From assembly GCF_030159095.1 (NCBI RefSeq), contig NZ_BRXS01000001.1, positions 868,001 through 932,000 of the forward strand: a stretch of DNA of 64,000 nucleotides, read 5' to 3'. Each line of letters starts with the position of its first letter. The first letter of the stretch is position 1. Origin of the DNA: Roseisolibacter agri. GTDB lineage: Bacteria > Gemmatimonadota > Gemmatimonadetes > Gemmatimonadales > Gemmatimonadaceae. Below the pieces are notes generated by a model that searched no databases, was not told the origin of the DNA, and saw nothing but the letters and a program-made list of their open reading frames with translations. The position numbers and the translations under genes are program-made. Below, piece by piece: positions 56,485 to 64,000 of this stretch.

Positions 56485-57351
56485 TCAGTGATAGCCGCGG
56501 TCGCGATCGGGGCGGTTCGCGCTGTTCGCGTCGGTCTCCGGCAGCTCGCCGAGCGGCGGACGCGAATCCCGTGCGTCGTGCGCGTCGCTCGCCTCGCCGA
56601 CCACGCTCTCGTCGTCGCGCCACGACATCGTGCCCGGCGCCGCGTAGTCCGTGCTCGGCCGGCCGGCGCGTGCGCGCGCCAGCTCGTCGGGATCCACCGC
56701 GCTGCCCGCGCTGCCGAACACCGACGTGTCGCGCCGGATGCCCGCGCCCTCGCTGCGCGCATGCCCGTAGGCGTCGCGCACGTACGCGCGCACGCTCTCC
56801 CAGGCGGGACCCTGCCGGCCGCGCAGGTTCGCGTCCCACGCGCGGCGCAGGTCGGGCTCCACGGTCGTGAACTCGCGGCCGCGCCACTCCGGGTTGTGCG
56901 CGGCGAGGTGGCCGAGCTGGTACGCCGGGCGCACCGTGTCGAAGCCGCGGTCGGTCGCCATGCCGCCCTCGAACAGCGCGCGGTAGTGCGCGTCGTGCGC
57001 GGCGTCGTACGTCACCTCGGTCGCGGCCTGTCCGCCGAACCAGCCGCCCAGGCCGCCCGCGACGGCGCCCACCAGCGCGCCGATGCCGAGGCCGATCGGG
57101 CCGAGCGCCATCGTCGCCAGCCCCGCCGTCGCGCCGGCGGCGGCGCCGGCCAGCGCGCCCGCGGGGCCGCTCGTGATCTCGACGCTGCGCTTCTCGTCCG
57201 CGTCCATCGGGCGCTCCGGCTCCGTGGGCGGCTCGTGCGGACGCGACGCGGCCGGGAACGAGGCGGTGTCGGCGAGCTGCGGGTGCTCGTCCCGGGCGTC
57301 GTGGGCGCCGCGCGACGTCGGATCGCGCGGGTCGGGCATGTCGGATGGCAT
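56485..57351 (-). CDS. Glycine-zipper protein, paralogue of the neighbour
   Basis: A 288-residue paralogue of the downstream gene without the DGNPASRPG repeats. It has a glycine-zipper hydrophobic region (about 63-108), then FDTVRPAYQLGHLAAHNPEW, REFTTVEPDLRRAWD and VRAYVRDAYGHARSE, matching the conserved block of the neighbour. The tail is Asp/Arg-rich and probably disordered. The family tends to be found in stress-tolerant bacteria, as far as I recall, but the role is not known. It is divergent from the DUF72 gene. Confidence 0.75.
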   Translation of the reverse strand: MPSDMPDPRDPTSRGAHDARDEHPQLADTASFPAASRPHEPPTEPERPMDADEKRSVEITSGPAGALAGAAAGATAGLATMALGPIGLGIGALVGAVAGGLGGWFGGQAATEVTYDAAHDAHYRALFEGGMATDRGFDTVRPAYQLGHLAAHNPEWRGREFTTVEPDLRRAWDANLRGRQGPAWESVRAYVRDAYGHARSEGAGIRRDTSVFGSAGSAVDPDELARARAGRPSTDYAAPGTMSWRDDESVVGEASDAHDARDSRPPLGELPETDANSANRPDRDRGYH

Positions 57352-57444
57352 CGCGTCCTCCCCAATGGGTTCCTGGCGCAGGGCGGCAAGTTCGGGGCCC
57401 TGCGCACACTTGACACCGCTCTGTCCGCCGCGCCGATTGGGCGC

Positions 57445-58335
57445 ATGCGCGGTGCCAGTGCGGGGACTCCTTCCAGCGGCGCTCCGGCGCGCGCGGCCGG
57501 CACGACGACGGCCGACGCGGTCGCGGCTCGCGTGCGCATCGGCACGCAGGGGTGGAACTACGACGCGTGGGTGGGTCCGTTCTATCCGAGCGGCACGCGC
57601 GTCGGCGACTTCCTGTCGATGTACGCGCGCGCGTTCCGGACGGTGGAGGTCGACTCGACCTTCTACGCGATCCCGCCCGCGAAGACGGTGCGCGGCTGGG
57701 CCGAGCGGACGCCGGCGGACTTCTCGTTCGCGCTCAAGCTGCCGCAGGAGATCACGCACGAGCGGCGGCTGCGCGGCGACGACGCGGTGTCCGCGATGCA
57801 GCTCTTCTTCGACCGCGCACGCGAGCTGGGCCCGAAGCTCGGTCCCGTGCTGGTGCAGCTGGGCCCCGACTTCGGGCCCGCGGAGCTGCCCGCGCTCGTG
57901 CAGTTCCTCCCGCGACTCCCGGACGACGTGCCGGTCGCGATCGAGTTCCGGCAGCGCGGCTGGCTCACCGACGGCGTGCTCGCGCTGCTGGCCGAGCACC
58001 GCGTGGCGGTCGCGCTCACGGACGCGCGCTGGGTCCCGCGGCGGCAGATGCTCGCGCTGGCGGAGCGTCCCACGGCGGACTTCGCGTACGTGCGCTGGAT
58101 GGGCCCCAACCGCGACATCGTGGACTACTCGCGCATCCAGGTGGACCGCACGCGCGAGCTGGAGGCGTGGGCGGCGGCGCTGCGCGCGCTCGCCGGCCGG
58201 CTGGACCGGGTGTGGGGCTACGTGAACAACCACTTCGCCGGCCACAGCCCGTCCAGCGCGCGCGACCTGCAGCGCATGCTCGGCCAGCGGCCAGTGCAGC
58301 CGGACGAACTCGGGGACCAGTTGGGACTATTCTGA
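57445..58335 (+). CDS. DUF72 family protein
   Basis: A 296-residue DUF72 (YecE-like) TIM-barrel protein. The family signature is seen at the start (VRIGTQGWNYDAWVGPFYP), with FRTVEVDSTFYAIPPAKTVR, FSFALKLPQEITH, VQLGPDFGP, AIEFRQRGWL and the closing GYVNNHFAGHSPSSARDL. The last has the conserved Asn/Asn and His/Ser. Function is not established. The ATG at 57445 is chosen since it is the first after the divergent gene; the first 30 residues are Ala/Gly-rich. Element F follows the stop. Confidence 0.92.
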   Translation: MRGASAGTPSSGAPARAAGTTTADAVAARVRIGTQGWNYDAWVGPFYPSGTRVGDFLSMYARAFRTVEVDSTFYAIPPAKTVRGWAERTPADFSFALKLPQEITHERRLRGDDAVSAMQLFFDRARELGPKLGPVLVQLGPDFGPAELPALVQFLPRLPDDVPVAIEFRQRGWLTDGVLALLAEHRVAVALTDARWVPRRQMLALAERPTADFAYVRWMGPNRDIVDYSRIQVDRTRELEAWAAALRALAGRLDRVWGYVNNHFAGHSPSSARDLQRMLGQRPVQPDELGDQLGLF

Positions 58336-58830
58336 GCGCGGGCCGCGTCACCGCGGGGAGCTGCGGACTGCGGATCGTGTTCCCCGGTGCCCTCGGCGAC
58401 CGACGATGCACCAGGCCTGCACGAACTACGCATTTGGATGCGGATGCTCCGGATGAGCCGGATCAAACGGATCACTCCTCTGGACTGCGTGGGACGTCGC
58501 CGCCACGCGGAGCGATCCGCAGCATCCGTCTCGTCCGGAGGATCCGTAGCCCCTCGTTCGCCGACCAGCGACCGGCGCAGCAGACCCAGAGCTGCGCACG
58601 ACATTGGACAGGATGACAGGATGGCGAAGAGGCTCCGCACCGGCGCTCGGGACGACGCGCCGCGTGGAGCCTCCTGGTCATCCTGTCCTCTTGTCCTCCG
58701 TTCGCTCGGGACGAGCGCGCATCGACTGACCACTCACCGGGGAGAGCGGGTCCCTCGCTCCGCTCGGGACGACACCCGAAGAGCGCGTGGAGGGGCGCGG
58801 GTCGAGGATCCGCAGCCCGCAGTTCGCAGC
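58336..58830. repeat. Composite palindromic intergenic element F
   Basis: About 495 bp between the DUF72 and SURF1 genes. Hairpin 1 pairs about 58436-58478 with 58508-58549 (GGATGCGGATGCTCCGG left, CCGGAGGATCCG right). Hairpin 2 pairs about 58607-58638 with 58664-58696 (GGACAGGATGACAGGATGG left, CATCCTGTCCTCTTGTCC right). Outer flanks are GAGCTGCGGACTGCGGATC at about 58360 and GATCCGCAGCCCGCAGTTCGC at about 58808. The left side shares the modules GCCCTCGGC and ACGAACTACGC with element D in inverse orientation. The remaining bases show no other gene-like signal. Confidence 0.87.
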
Positions 58831-58846
58831 GTTTAGCTTTCGGACC

Positions 58847-59584
58847 ATGTCCCGCCGCGCCCTCAGCCTCCTCGTCCTCTCGCTCGTCGTCGCCGCCGTG
58901 TGCGTGCGGCTCGGGTTCTGGCAGCTCGCGCGGCTCGGCGAGCGGCGCGCGCACAACGCCGCGGTGGCCGCGCGCATGCGCGAGGCGCCGGCGTCGGTCG
59001 ACGCGCTGCCGGCCGACACGGGGCTCCACCACTACCGGCGCGTGGCGCTCGTCGGCGTCGCGGACTACGCGCGCGAGATCGTGCTCGTGAACCGCTCGCG
59101 CGACGGATCGCCGGGCGTGCACATCGTGACGCCCGTGCGTGTCGCCGGGCGCGACACCGCGGTGCTCGTGAGCCGCGGCTGGGTCTACTCCGCGAACGGC
59201 ACCGACGTCGACCTCGCGCGCTGGCGCGAGGGAGACACCGTGCGCGTGGACGGCTTCGTCGAGCTGCCGTCGAGCCGTCCGGGGCCCGCGCGCCTCTCCG
59301 CCGCGCGCGACGTGCGCGCGTATCGGTGGCTGGACGCCACGGCGGTCGCGCGCGAGACGGGCTATCCGGTCACGCCGTACTACGTCGTCTGGACGCCGCC
59401 ACCGGGCGAGGAGAAGCCGCCGCAGGACCGCCCGGTGCGCGTGCCGCCGCCCGCGCTCGACGAGGGCTCGCACTTCAGCTATGCGGTGCAGTGGTTCTCG
59501 TTCGCGACCGTGGCGCTCGTGGGGGGCGCGACGTTCGTGCGCGCCGACGCACGCCGCCGCAGTCCGCGGCCGCTCCCCGTCTGA
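58847..59584 (+). CDS. SURF1-family cytochrome oxidase assembly protein
   Basis: A 245-residue SURF1 protein with two membrane helices at the ends (about 5-27 and 215-235) and a periplasmic domain. Family landmarks are LGFWQLARLGERRAHNAA, VLVSRGWVYSANGTDVDLAR, VDGFVEL and GSHFSYAVQWFSFATVALVG. It takes part in assembly of haem-copper cytochrome c oxidase, so the organism should respire aerobically. No cox genes are adjacent. The start codon is 16 bp after the end of element F; an upstream in-frame start lies inside the element. Confidence 0.93.
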   Translation: MSRRALSLLVLSLVVAAVCVRLGFWQLARLGERRAHNAAVAARMREAPASVDALPADTGLHHYRRVALVGVADYAREIVLVNRSRDGSPGVHIVTPVRVAGRDTAVLVSRGWVYSANGTDVDLARWREGDTVRVDGFVELPSSRPGPARLSAARDVRAYRWLDATAVARETGYPVTPYYVVWTPPPGEEKPPQDRPVRVPPPALDEGSHFSYAVQWFSFATVALVGGATFVRADARRRSPRPLPV

Positions 59585-59585
59585 C

Positions 59586-59599
59586 GGTCCGCGCGGACC
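59586..59599. terminator. Short palindrome between convergent genes
   Basis: GGTCCGCGCGGACC, a perfect 14-base palindrome, starts two bases after the SURF1 stop and lies 14 bases before the stop of the convergent EamA gene. It is a plausible short two-way terminator stem without a T-run. Confidence is low because short G+C palindromes are frequent in this DNA. Confidence 0.35.
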
Positions 59600-59613
59600 G
59601 GGGGATGCCCGCG

Positions 59614-60558
59614 CTACGCGGCGTCGCCCACCGCGCGACCGGCGCCACGCGCGGGGAGCTGGAGCAGCAGGACCGCCGCCGCGATCAGCGCGCCGCCGGC
59701 GAGCATCACGGGCGTCAGCGCCTGCCGCAGCACGACGGCGCCCAGCACGGCGGTCCAGAACGGCTCGACGGTGCTGACGATCGCCGTGCGCACCGGGCCG
59801 AGGCCGTGCAGCCCGCGCAGGAAGGCCTGAAACGCGATCACGGTGCAGAGGATCGCCAGCGTCAGCGCGGACGCCCACGCGGCCGGCGCGAGCTGCGCGG
59901 TGAGCGTGCCGTCGGCCAGCGCGCCCGCCGCGAACAGCGTCGCCGCGCCCGCGGTGACGTAGAGCGTCGCCAGCTCCGGCGTCGTCGCGCGCTGCAGGCC
60001 GCCCAGGTACGGGATGTAGATCGCGTAGAGCAGCGCGCTCGCCAGCGCGAGCAGCACGCCCGGCCACACGGTCGTGCCGCCGCCCGCCGACGGCGCGCCG
60101 ACGATCAGGACGATGCCGCCGAGCGAGAGCGCGAGCGCCAGCACCTTGCGGCCGTCCACGCGCTCGGTGCCGCGCAGCGCCGCGAACAGCGCGACCCACG
60201 CGGGGAACGTGTAGAACAGGAAGCCGAGCGTCGCCGCGCCGATCCAGCGCAGCGACGAGAGGCTGAGGAACGCGACCGCCGCCTGGCCTGCACCCGCGAC
60301 CAGCGCGCGCTGCACGGCGTGACGCCCGCCCACCGGCGTCGCGGACCGCGCGCGCGTGCGCCACGCGATGGGCAGCATCAGCGCGGCGGCCAGCCCGTAG
60401 CGCCAGAACAGCAGCGTCGGCAGCGACGTGCCCGCGCGCGTGGCGACGACCGTCAGGATGCTGATCGAGCCGAAGCAGCAGGCCGCGAACGCGACCAGCA
60501 GGCTCGCCGAGGCGTTCGACTTCGCGGCGTGCGGCGTGCCGCGCCCGTCGCCGCTCAC
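59614..60558 (-). CDS. EamA/DMT-family transporter
   Basis: A 314-residue drug/metabolite-family permease with two EamA repeats and about ten hydrophobic helices. Landmarks are FAACCFGSISILTVVATRAG, FWRYGLAAALMLP, FLFYTFPAWVALFAAL and the second-half IYIPYLGG and STVEPFWTAVLGAVVL, typical of the family. It moves small metabolites outward or inward; substrate unknown. The GTG start overlaps the mgtE stop by 4 bp (GTGA), so the two are co-translated. Confidence 0.9.
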   Translation of the reverse strand: MSGDGRGTPHAAKSNASASLLVAFAACCFGSISILTVVATRAGTSLPTLLFWRYGLAAALMLPIAWRTRARSATPVGGRHAVQRALVAGAGQAAVAFLSLSSLRWIGAATLGFLFYTFPAWVALFAALRGTERVDGRKVLALALSLGGIVLIVGAPSAGGGTTVWPGVLLALASALLYAIYIPYLGGLQRATTPELATLYVTAGAATLFAAGALADGTLTAQLAPAAWASALTLAILCTVIAFQAFLRGLHGLGPVRTAIVSTVEPFWTAVLGAVVLRQALTPVMLAGGALIAAAVLLLQLPARGAGRAVGDAA

Positions 60559-61991
60559 AGCAGCGTGCCGCGCAGCACCAGCGCCGCCGCCAGGAAGTAG
60601 ATCGCGAGCCCCGTCACGTCCACCAGCGTCGCCACGAACGGCGCCGACGCGCTCGCGGGGTCGAAGCCGATGCGGCGCAGCAGGAACGGCAGCATCGAGC
60701 CGGCGAGCGAGCCGAACGTCACCACGCCCATCACCGCGATGCCGACCGTCAGCGCGACGAGCTGGTAATGCGGCTGCGGACGCCACAGGCCCAGCCACTC
60801 CCACAGCAGCACGCGGAACACGCCGATGACGCCGAGGATGACGCCGAGCGTGAGCCCCGTGGGCAGCTCGCGCCGCGCGACCTTCCACCAGTCGCGCAGC
60901 CGCACCTCCTGCAGCGCCATCGCGCGAATCACCAGCGACGTCGCCTGCGAGCCGGAGTTGCCGCCCGAGCTGACGATGAGCGGGATGAAGAGCGTCAGCA
61001 CGACGGCGACCTTCAGCTCGTCCTCGAACTGCTGCATCACCGTCGCGGTGAACAGCTCGCCCACGAACAGCGCGGCCAGCCAGCCCACGCGCTTGCGGAT
61101 CATCGTCCAGAAGCTGGCGGCGAGGTACGGCTCGTCGATCGCCTCCATGCCGCCGAGCTTCTGGACGTCCTCGGTCTGCTCCTCCTCGATGACGCCGATG
61201 ACGTCGTCGACCGTCACGACGCCGAGGAGCCGCCGCTCGGCGTCGACGACGGGGACGGCGACGAAGCCGTAGTTCGACGTCAGGCGCGCGACCTCCTCCT
61301 GCTCGGCCGTCGGCGCGACCGTCACGACCTCGCTCCATGCCAGGTCCGCGATGCGCGCGCCCTCGGGCGCGGCGAGCAGCTCGCGCAGCGACAGCACGCC
61401 GCGCAGCCGCCCCGCCTCGTCGGTCGTGTAGACCGTGTACATCGCCTCGCGCCGCTCGGCGCGCGCCATCGCGCGCACGCGCTGCAGCGCCTCCTCCACC
61501 GTCAGCGCCTCGGGCACCGAGACGAACTCGGTGGTCATCAGGCCGCCGGCCGAATACGGCTCGTAGGCCAGCAGGCGCTCGGTCTCCTCGCGCGCCTCGC
61601 GCGGGATCTGCTCGAGGATCTCCTCGGCCCGCTCCTCGTTCTCCTCGGCCAGCGCCTCGAGCACGTCGGCGCGGTCGTCGGGCGTCATCTGCGTGACGAG
61701 CTCCGCGGCCTGCCGCGTGCTCATCGCCTCCAAGACGTCCGAGCGCAGCTCGTCGTTCAGGTACTCGAGGACGTCGGCGGCGCGCGCGGCCGGCAGCGCG
61801 CTCAGGAACTCCGCGACGCGCTCCTTGGGCAGCGCCTCGGCCACGTCGGCGAGGTCGGCCGGGTGCACCTCCTCGACCTCCAGCGCGACGTTCTCCGGCT
61901 CCTCGTCGAGCATCACGAGGATGTCCGGCGCGAGCAGCGCCGCCACGCTGTGCGTGGCGTCGCGTCCGTCGGACGGGTGCGGTGGCGTCAT
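60555..61991 (-). CDS. mgtE: MgtE-type magnesium transporter
   Basis: A 478-residue MgtE magnesium channel. The N domain (about 30-155; HPADLADVAEALPKERVAEF, then RQAAELVTQMTPDDRADVLE) is followed by two CBS domains (about 160-290), the PEALTVEEALQRVRAMA and TVDDVIGVIEEEQTED segments among them. Five membrane helices follow, with the pore region IVSSGGNSGSQATSLVIRAM. It lets Mg(II) enter under control of cytoplasmic Mg(II). The ATG is preferred because it gives an N-terminus of normal length. Confidence 0.95.
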   Translation of the reverse strand: MTPPHPSDGRDATHSVAALLAPDILVMLDEEPENVALEVEEVHPADLADVAEALPKERVAEFLSALPAARAADVLEYLNDELRSDVLEAMSTRQAAELVTQMTPDDRADVLEALAEENEERAEEILEQIPREAREETERLLAYEPYSAGGLMTTEFVSVPEALTVEEALQRVRAMARAERREAMYTVYTTDEAGRLRGVLSLRELLAAPEGARIADLAWSEVVTVAPTAEQEEVARLTSNYGFVAVPVVDAERRLLGVVTVDDVIGVIEEEQTEDVQKLGGMEAIDEPYLAASFWTMIRKRVGWLAALFVGELFTATVMQQFEDELKVAVVLTLFIPLIVSSGGNSGSQATSLVIRAMALQEVRLRDWWKVARRELPTGLTLGVILGVIGVFRVLLWEWLGLWRPQPHYQLVALTVGIAVMGVVTFGSLAGSMLPFLLRRIGFDPASASAPFVATLVDVTGLAIYFLAAALVLRGTLL

Positions 61992-62192
61992 CCGGACGTC
62001 CTCGCGGGGCCGGCGGCCCGGTCGGCGTGGGGCGGGGGAGCGCGCTCCATCGCGGACTGGAAACCGGGCGGCGCGGCGAGGGCGCGGCCGCGGCGCTCGC
62101 GGCGTGCGGACGGAGGCGGGAGCGCGGGGCAAGCTAACCGGCCCCGGGAGCGGTCGGAACCGCGAGGCCGCGATGCGGCGACGACGCGCCCG

Positions 62193-62423
62193 CTACAGCG
62201 TCGGCAGCCGCCGCTCCTCGCGCACCGCGACCAGCGCGCAGCCGGCCAGCGCCACCGCGTCGGCGAGCATCGCCTCGGTCACGGTGCCGTCGTGCTCCAC
62301 CGTCGCGCCGCCCATCACGACCTCCGCGCGCGACACGCCCGGCACGCCCGCGAACGCGGTGTAGACCGCCCGCACGGCGTGGACGGCGGTCATGCCGCTG
62401 ATGGTGAGGTGGGCGACGCGCAC
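62193..62423 (-). CDS. Small HMA-like protein without CxxC
   Basis: A 76-residue protein with the pattern of a heavy-metal-associated ferredoxin-like domain: HLTISGMTAVHAVRAVYTAF, VPGVSRAEVVMGGATVEHDG, then VALAGCALVAVREER. The usual GMTCxxC metal site is replaced by GMTAVHA, so no Cys pair exists. A GTG start fits the first strand. It lies 202 bp upstream of mgtE on the same strand and 143 bp from the divergent peptidase-like gene. Confidence 0.75.
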   Translation of the reverse strand: MRVAHLTISGMTAVHAVRAVYTAFAGVPGVSRAEVVMGGATVEHDGTVTEAMLADAVALAGCALVAVREERRLPTL

Positions 62424-62566
62424 GCGGCGAAGCCTAGGCGGTCCGCCATCCGGCCCGCCAGTCGCGGCACGGGGTCGTTCTCCCCATGTCCGACCCGCCG
62501 CGCGGCCGCAGCTTGCCGGCGTCCCGACGTCCGGCACCCACGTCCGACCCGATCCGGAGCGCTCCG

Positions 62567-63457
62567 ATGCCCGCCTCGCCGATCCGCCGCGCGCTGCGCG
62601 TCGCCGCCGTCGCCCTGCCGCTGCTGCTCCCCGCGACCGTGCGCGCACAGGGGCCCGCGGCGCGCGGGACCGCGGGCGACGACTCGGTCGCCGCGCGCCT
62701 GCGTGCGGCCGTGGCGCCCATCGAGACGCCGCGCGCGCGCGTGTGGGTCGAGCCGGGCGCGCTGACGGATGCGCAGGCGCGCGACTTCGCCGCGCAGTTC
62801 ACCGTCGGCGTCGACGCCATCGAGCGCACCCTCGGCCGCACGCTCGACCGGGCGCGCTACGGCACCGACCGCATCGACGTCTTCGTCGCCGCGGGGATCG
62901 GCGCGTCGCACGTCTACGCCGGCTACGCGCACATGCGCCACACGAAGCCGTGGCTCTACCTCGACGCGGCGCGCGTGCGCACGGGCGCCGCGCCGTACCT
63001 GCACGAGACCACGCACCTCGTCGCCTGGCGCTTCGGCTCGCACTCGCTGCGCGAGGGGCTCGCGTCGTGGGTCGAGTCCACCGTCAGCGCGCGCGGCGAG
63101 GGCGAGCACTCGCAGCTCTTCGGCGTCCGCGACGTCGCGTCGGCGGACCGCCTGGCGCTGGCGGCGGTCACCACGGTCGACGGCGAGGCGGCGCTGCGCG
63201 CGGTGGGCCGCCCGGGCGCCGCCGACGCCGCCATCACCGCCGGCCCGCCCGACGCGCGCGCGGCCTACTACGTCCTCTCGCAGTCGTTCGCACGGCACCT
63301 GGTCGAGCGCGTCGGCCTGGCGACCACGCTGGCGCTGATGGAGTCCGACGCCGCCGACGCGTACGAGCGCCTCACGAGCCGCTCGCTCGACGCGTGGCGC
63401 GCGGACTGGCTGGCCGCCATCGGCGGCGGTCCGTCCGCGCGCGGCTCCGACCGCTGA
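62567..63457 (+). CDS. Secreted HETTH metallopeptidase-like protein
   Basis: A 296-residue exported protein with a signal peptide (VALPLLLPATVRAQ). The segment YLHETTHLVAWRF contains a HExxH-type zinc motif (HETTH), and LREGLASWVES provides the third Glu about 20 residues later, as in gluzincins. The protein ends in a helical region with SRSLDAWRADWLAAIGG. It is probably a periplasmic zinc peptidase; I cannot name the family. The next gene repeats the end of this protein. Confidence 0.8.
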   Translation: MPASPIRRALRVAAVALPLLLPATVRAQGPAARGTAGDDSVAARLRAAVAPIETPRARVWVEPGALTDAQARDFAAQFTVGVDAIERTLGRTLDRARYGTDRIDVFVAAGIGASHVYAGYAHMRHTKPWLYLDAARVRTGAAPYLHETTHLVAWRFGSHSLREGLASWVESTVSARGEGEHSQLFGVRDVASADRLALAAVTTVDGEAALRAVGRPGAADAAITAGPPDARAAYYVLSQSFARHLVERVGLATTLALMESDAADAYERLTSRSLDAWRADWLAAIGGGPSARGSDR

Positions 63458-63501
63458 CCATCGCGGCATCACACCCACTCTCGTCTTCCTGGAGCGCTTC
63501 C

Positions 63502-63909
63502 ATGTCCGTCTCGCCTCTCCGCCGCGCCTGGAGCACGGCGCTCGTCGCCATGCTCGCGCTGCACGCCGCGCCCATCGCCGCCTCCGCCACCACCGTCGCG
63601 CGCGAGTGCCCGACCAACGTCTCGATGGACGAGCGCGCCCTCTGCTTCCTCGGCACGCCGGCGGGCAGGCGGGCGCTCGCGACCGTCGGCGAGGCCGCAG
63701 CGGGGGACCTCGAGACGCGGAAGGCCCACGCCGCGCTCACGCCGTCGTTCGCGCGCTACGTGATCCGCACCGCGGGCCTGGCGAAGGCGCAGCCCGCGCT
63801 CGAGGGCGCGTCGAAGGAGGCGTTCGCGAAGCACACGGGCCGGTCGCTGGCCGAGTGGCGCGCGGACTGGGTCGCGGCCATCGGTGGCGCTCCCTCCGCC
63901 GGCGGCTGA
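63502..63909 (+). CDS. Truncated relative of the preceding peptidase-like protein
   Basis: A 135-residue exported protein with a signal peptide (MLALHAAPIAASA). The C-terminal half resembles the end of the preceding gene product: FARYVIRTAGLAKAQPAL and GRSLAEWRADWVAAIGG against FARHLVERVGLATTLALM and SRSLDAWRADWLAAIGG. It lacks the HETTH part altogether, and two Cys residues (ECPTN, LCF) near its start may pair. It looks like a tandem partial duplication, possibly an inhibitor-like or binding partner. It lies 44 bp downstream, so it is probably co-transcribed. Confidence 0.78.
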   Translation: MSVSPLRRAWSTALVAMLALHAAPIAASATTVARECPTNVSMDERALCFLGTPAGRRALATVGEAAAGDLETRKAHAALTPSFARYVIRTAGLAKAQPALEGASKEAFAKHTGRSLAEWRADWVAAIGGAPSAGG

Positions 63910-64000
63910 CCGGCACCCGGCGAGGGGCGGGCGCGCTTAGCTTTGCGAGGACCGCGGTCGGAAACACCGTCGGCCGCCTCCGCACTCGCCCCTCCCGGTC

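Noticed and set aside
61992-62192. Magnesium riboswitch upstream of mgtE
   Set aside because: I could not find the conserved M-box segments; the gap shows only G+C-rich sequence.

Overview
The window is about 64 kb of very GC-rich chromosomal DNA with dense coding on both strands and no rRNA, tRNA, CRISPR array, prophage or transposase that I could see. The content points to an aerobic, Gram-negative-type, free-living bacterium: Tat and lipoprotein signal peptides, a PEP-CTERM protein, SURF1, an ECF sigma factor with a zinc-finger anti-sigma factor, tandem secreted amidohydrolases, and DUF4097 envelope proteins. Gemmatimonadota (Gemmatirosa/Gemmatimonas-like) is my best guess. That is an inference from gene content and composition, not from a marker gene.

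Layout. 0-13 kb: MOSC protein, LysE exporter, PhoD phosphatase, two exported metallo-beta-lactamase-fold hydrolases, a periplasmic binding-protein-like gene coupled to a GGDEF/EAL protein, and three tandem amidohydrolase-like genes. 12.5-28 kb: a long minus-strand block holding a PEP-CTERM protein, HD-GYP protein, YaeQ, a LuxR-type regulator, small housekeeping enzymes, a macrodomain protein, a ROK kinase, and the SOS mutasome cassette orf67-imuA-imuB-dnaE2. 28-34 kb: pterin dehydratase, a DinB-like protein, then sigma, anti-sigma and three DUF4097 proteins in one direction. 34-41 kb: a SNF2-like helicase and a large Eco57I-like DNA methyltransferase behind a glycosyltransferase. 41-47 kb: a disordered protein, LD-carboxypeptidase, rhodanese, NUDIX, then mntH, a universal stress protein and mntR. 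47-52 kb: a holin-like membrane protein and an AttEFGH-like ABC operon. 52-64 kb: S9 peptidase, two glycine-zipper paralogues, DUF72, SURF1, an EamA transporter, mgtE, a small HMA-like protein, a HETTH metallopeptidase-like protein and a truncated relative of it.

Three things stand out. (1) Nine intergenic gaps are filled by large imperfect palindromes of three related kinds. Each starts within a few bases of a stop codon, and the copies share modules in both orientations. One of them supplies the start codon and first residues of DnaE2. (2) The mutasome cassette is preceded by a 67-codon gene whose product carries two sliding-clamp-binding-like motifs (QLYLAF and a near-terminal QLSLF). Its promoter has a candidate direct-repeat operator in the spacer, and the same motif recurs just before imuA. 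(3) A two-gene methyltransferase-helicase pair resembles part of a DISARM-type defence locus without the rest of that locus.

Regulatory logic that can be read directly: an 18-bp DtxR/MntR-type palindrome lies in front of mntH, and the mntR gene is 1 kb downstream. Most co-directional genes are tightly coupled by 4-bp ATGA/GTGA overlaps.
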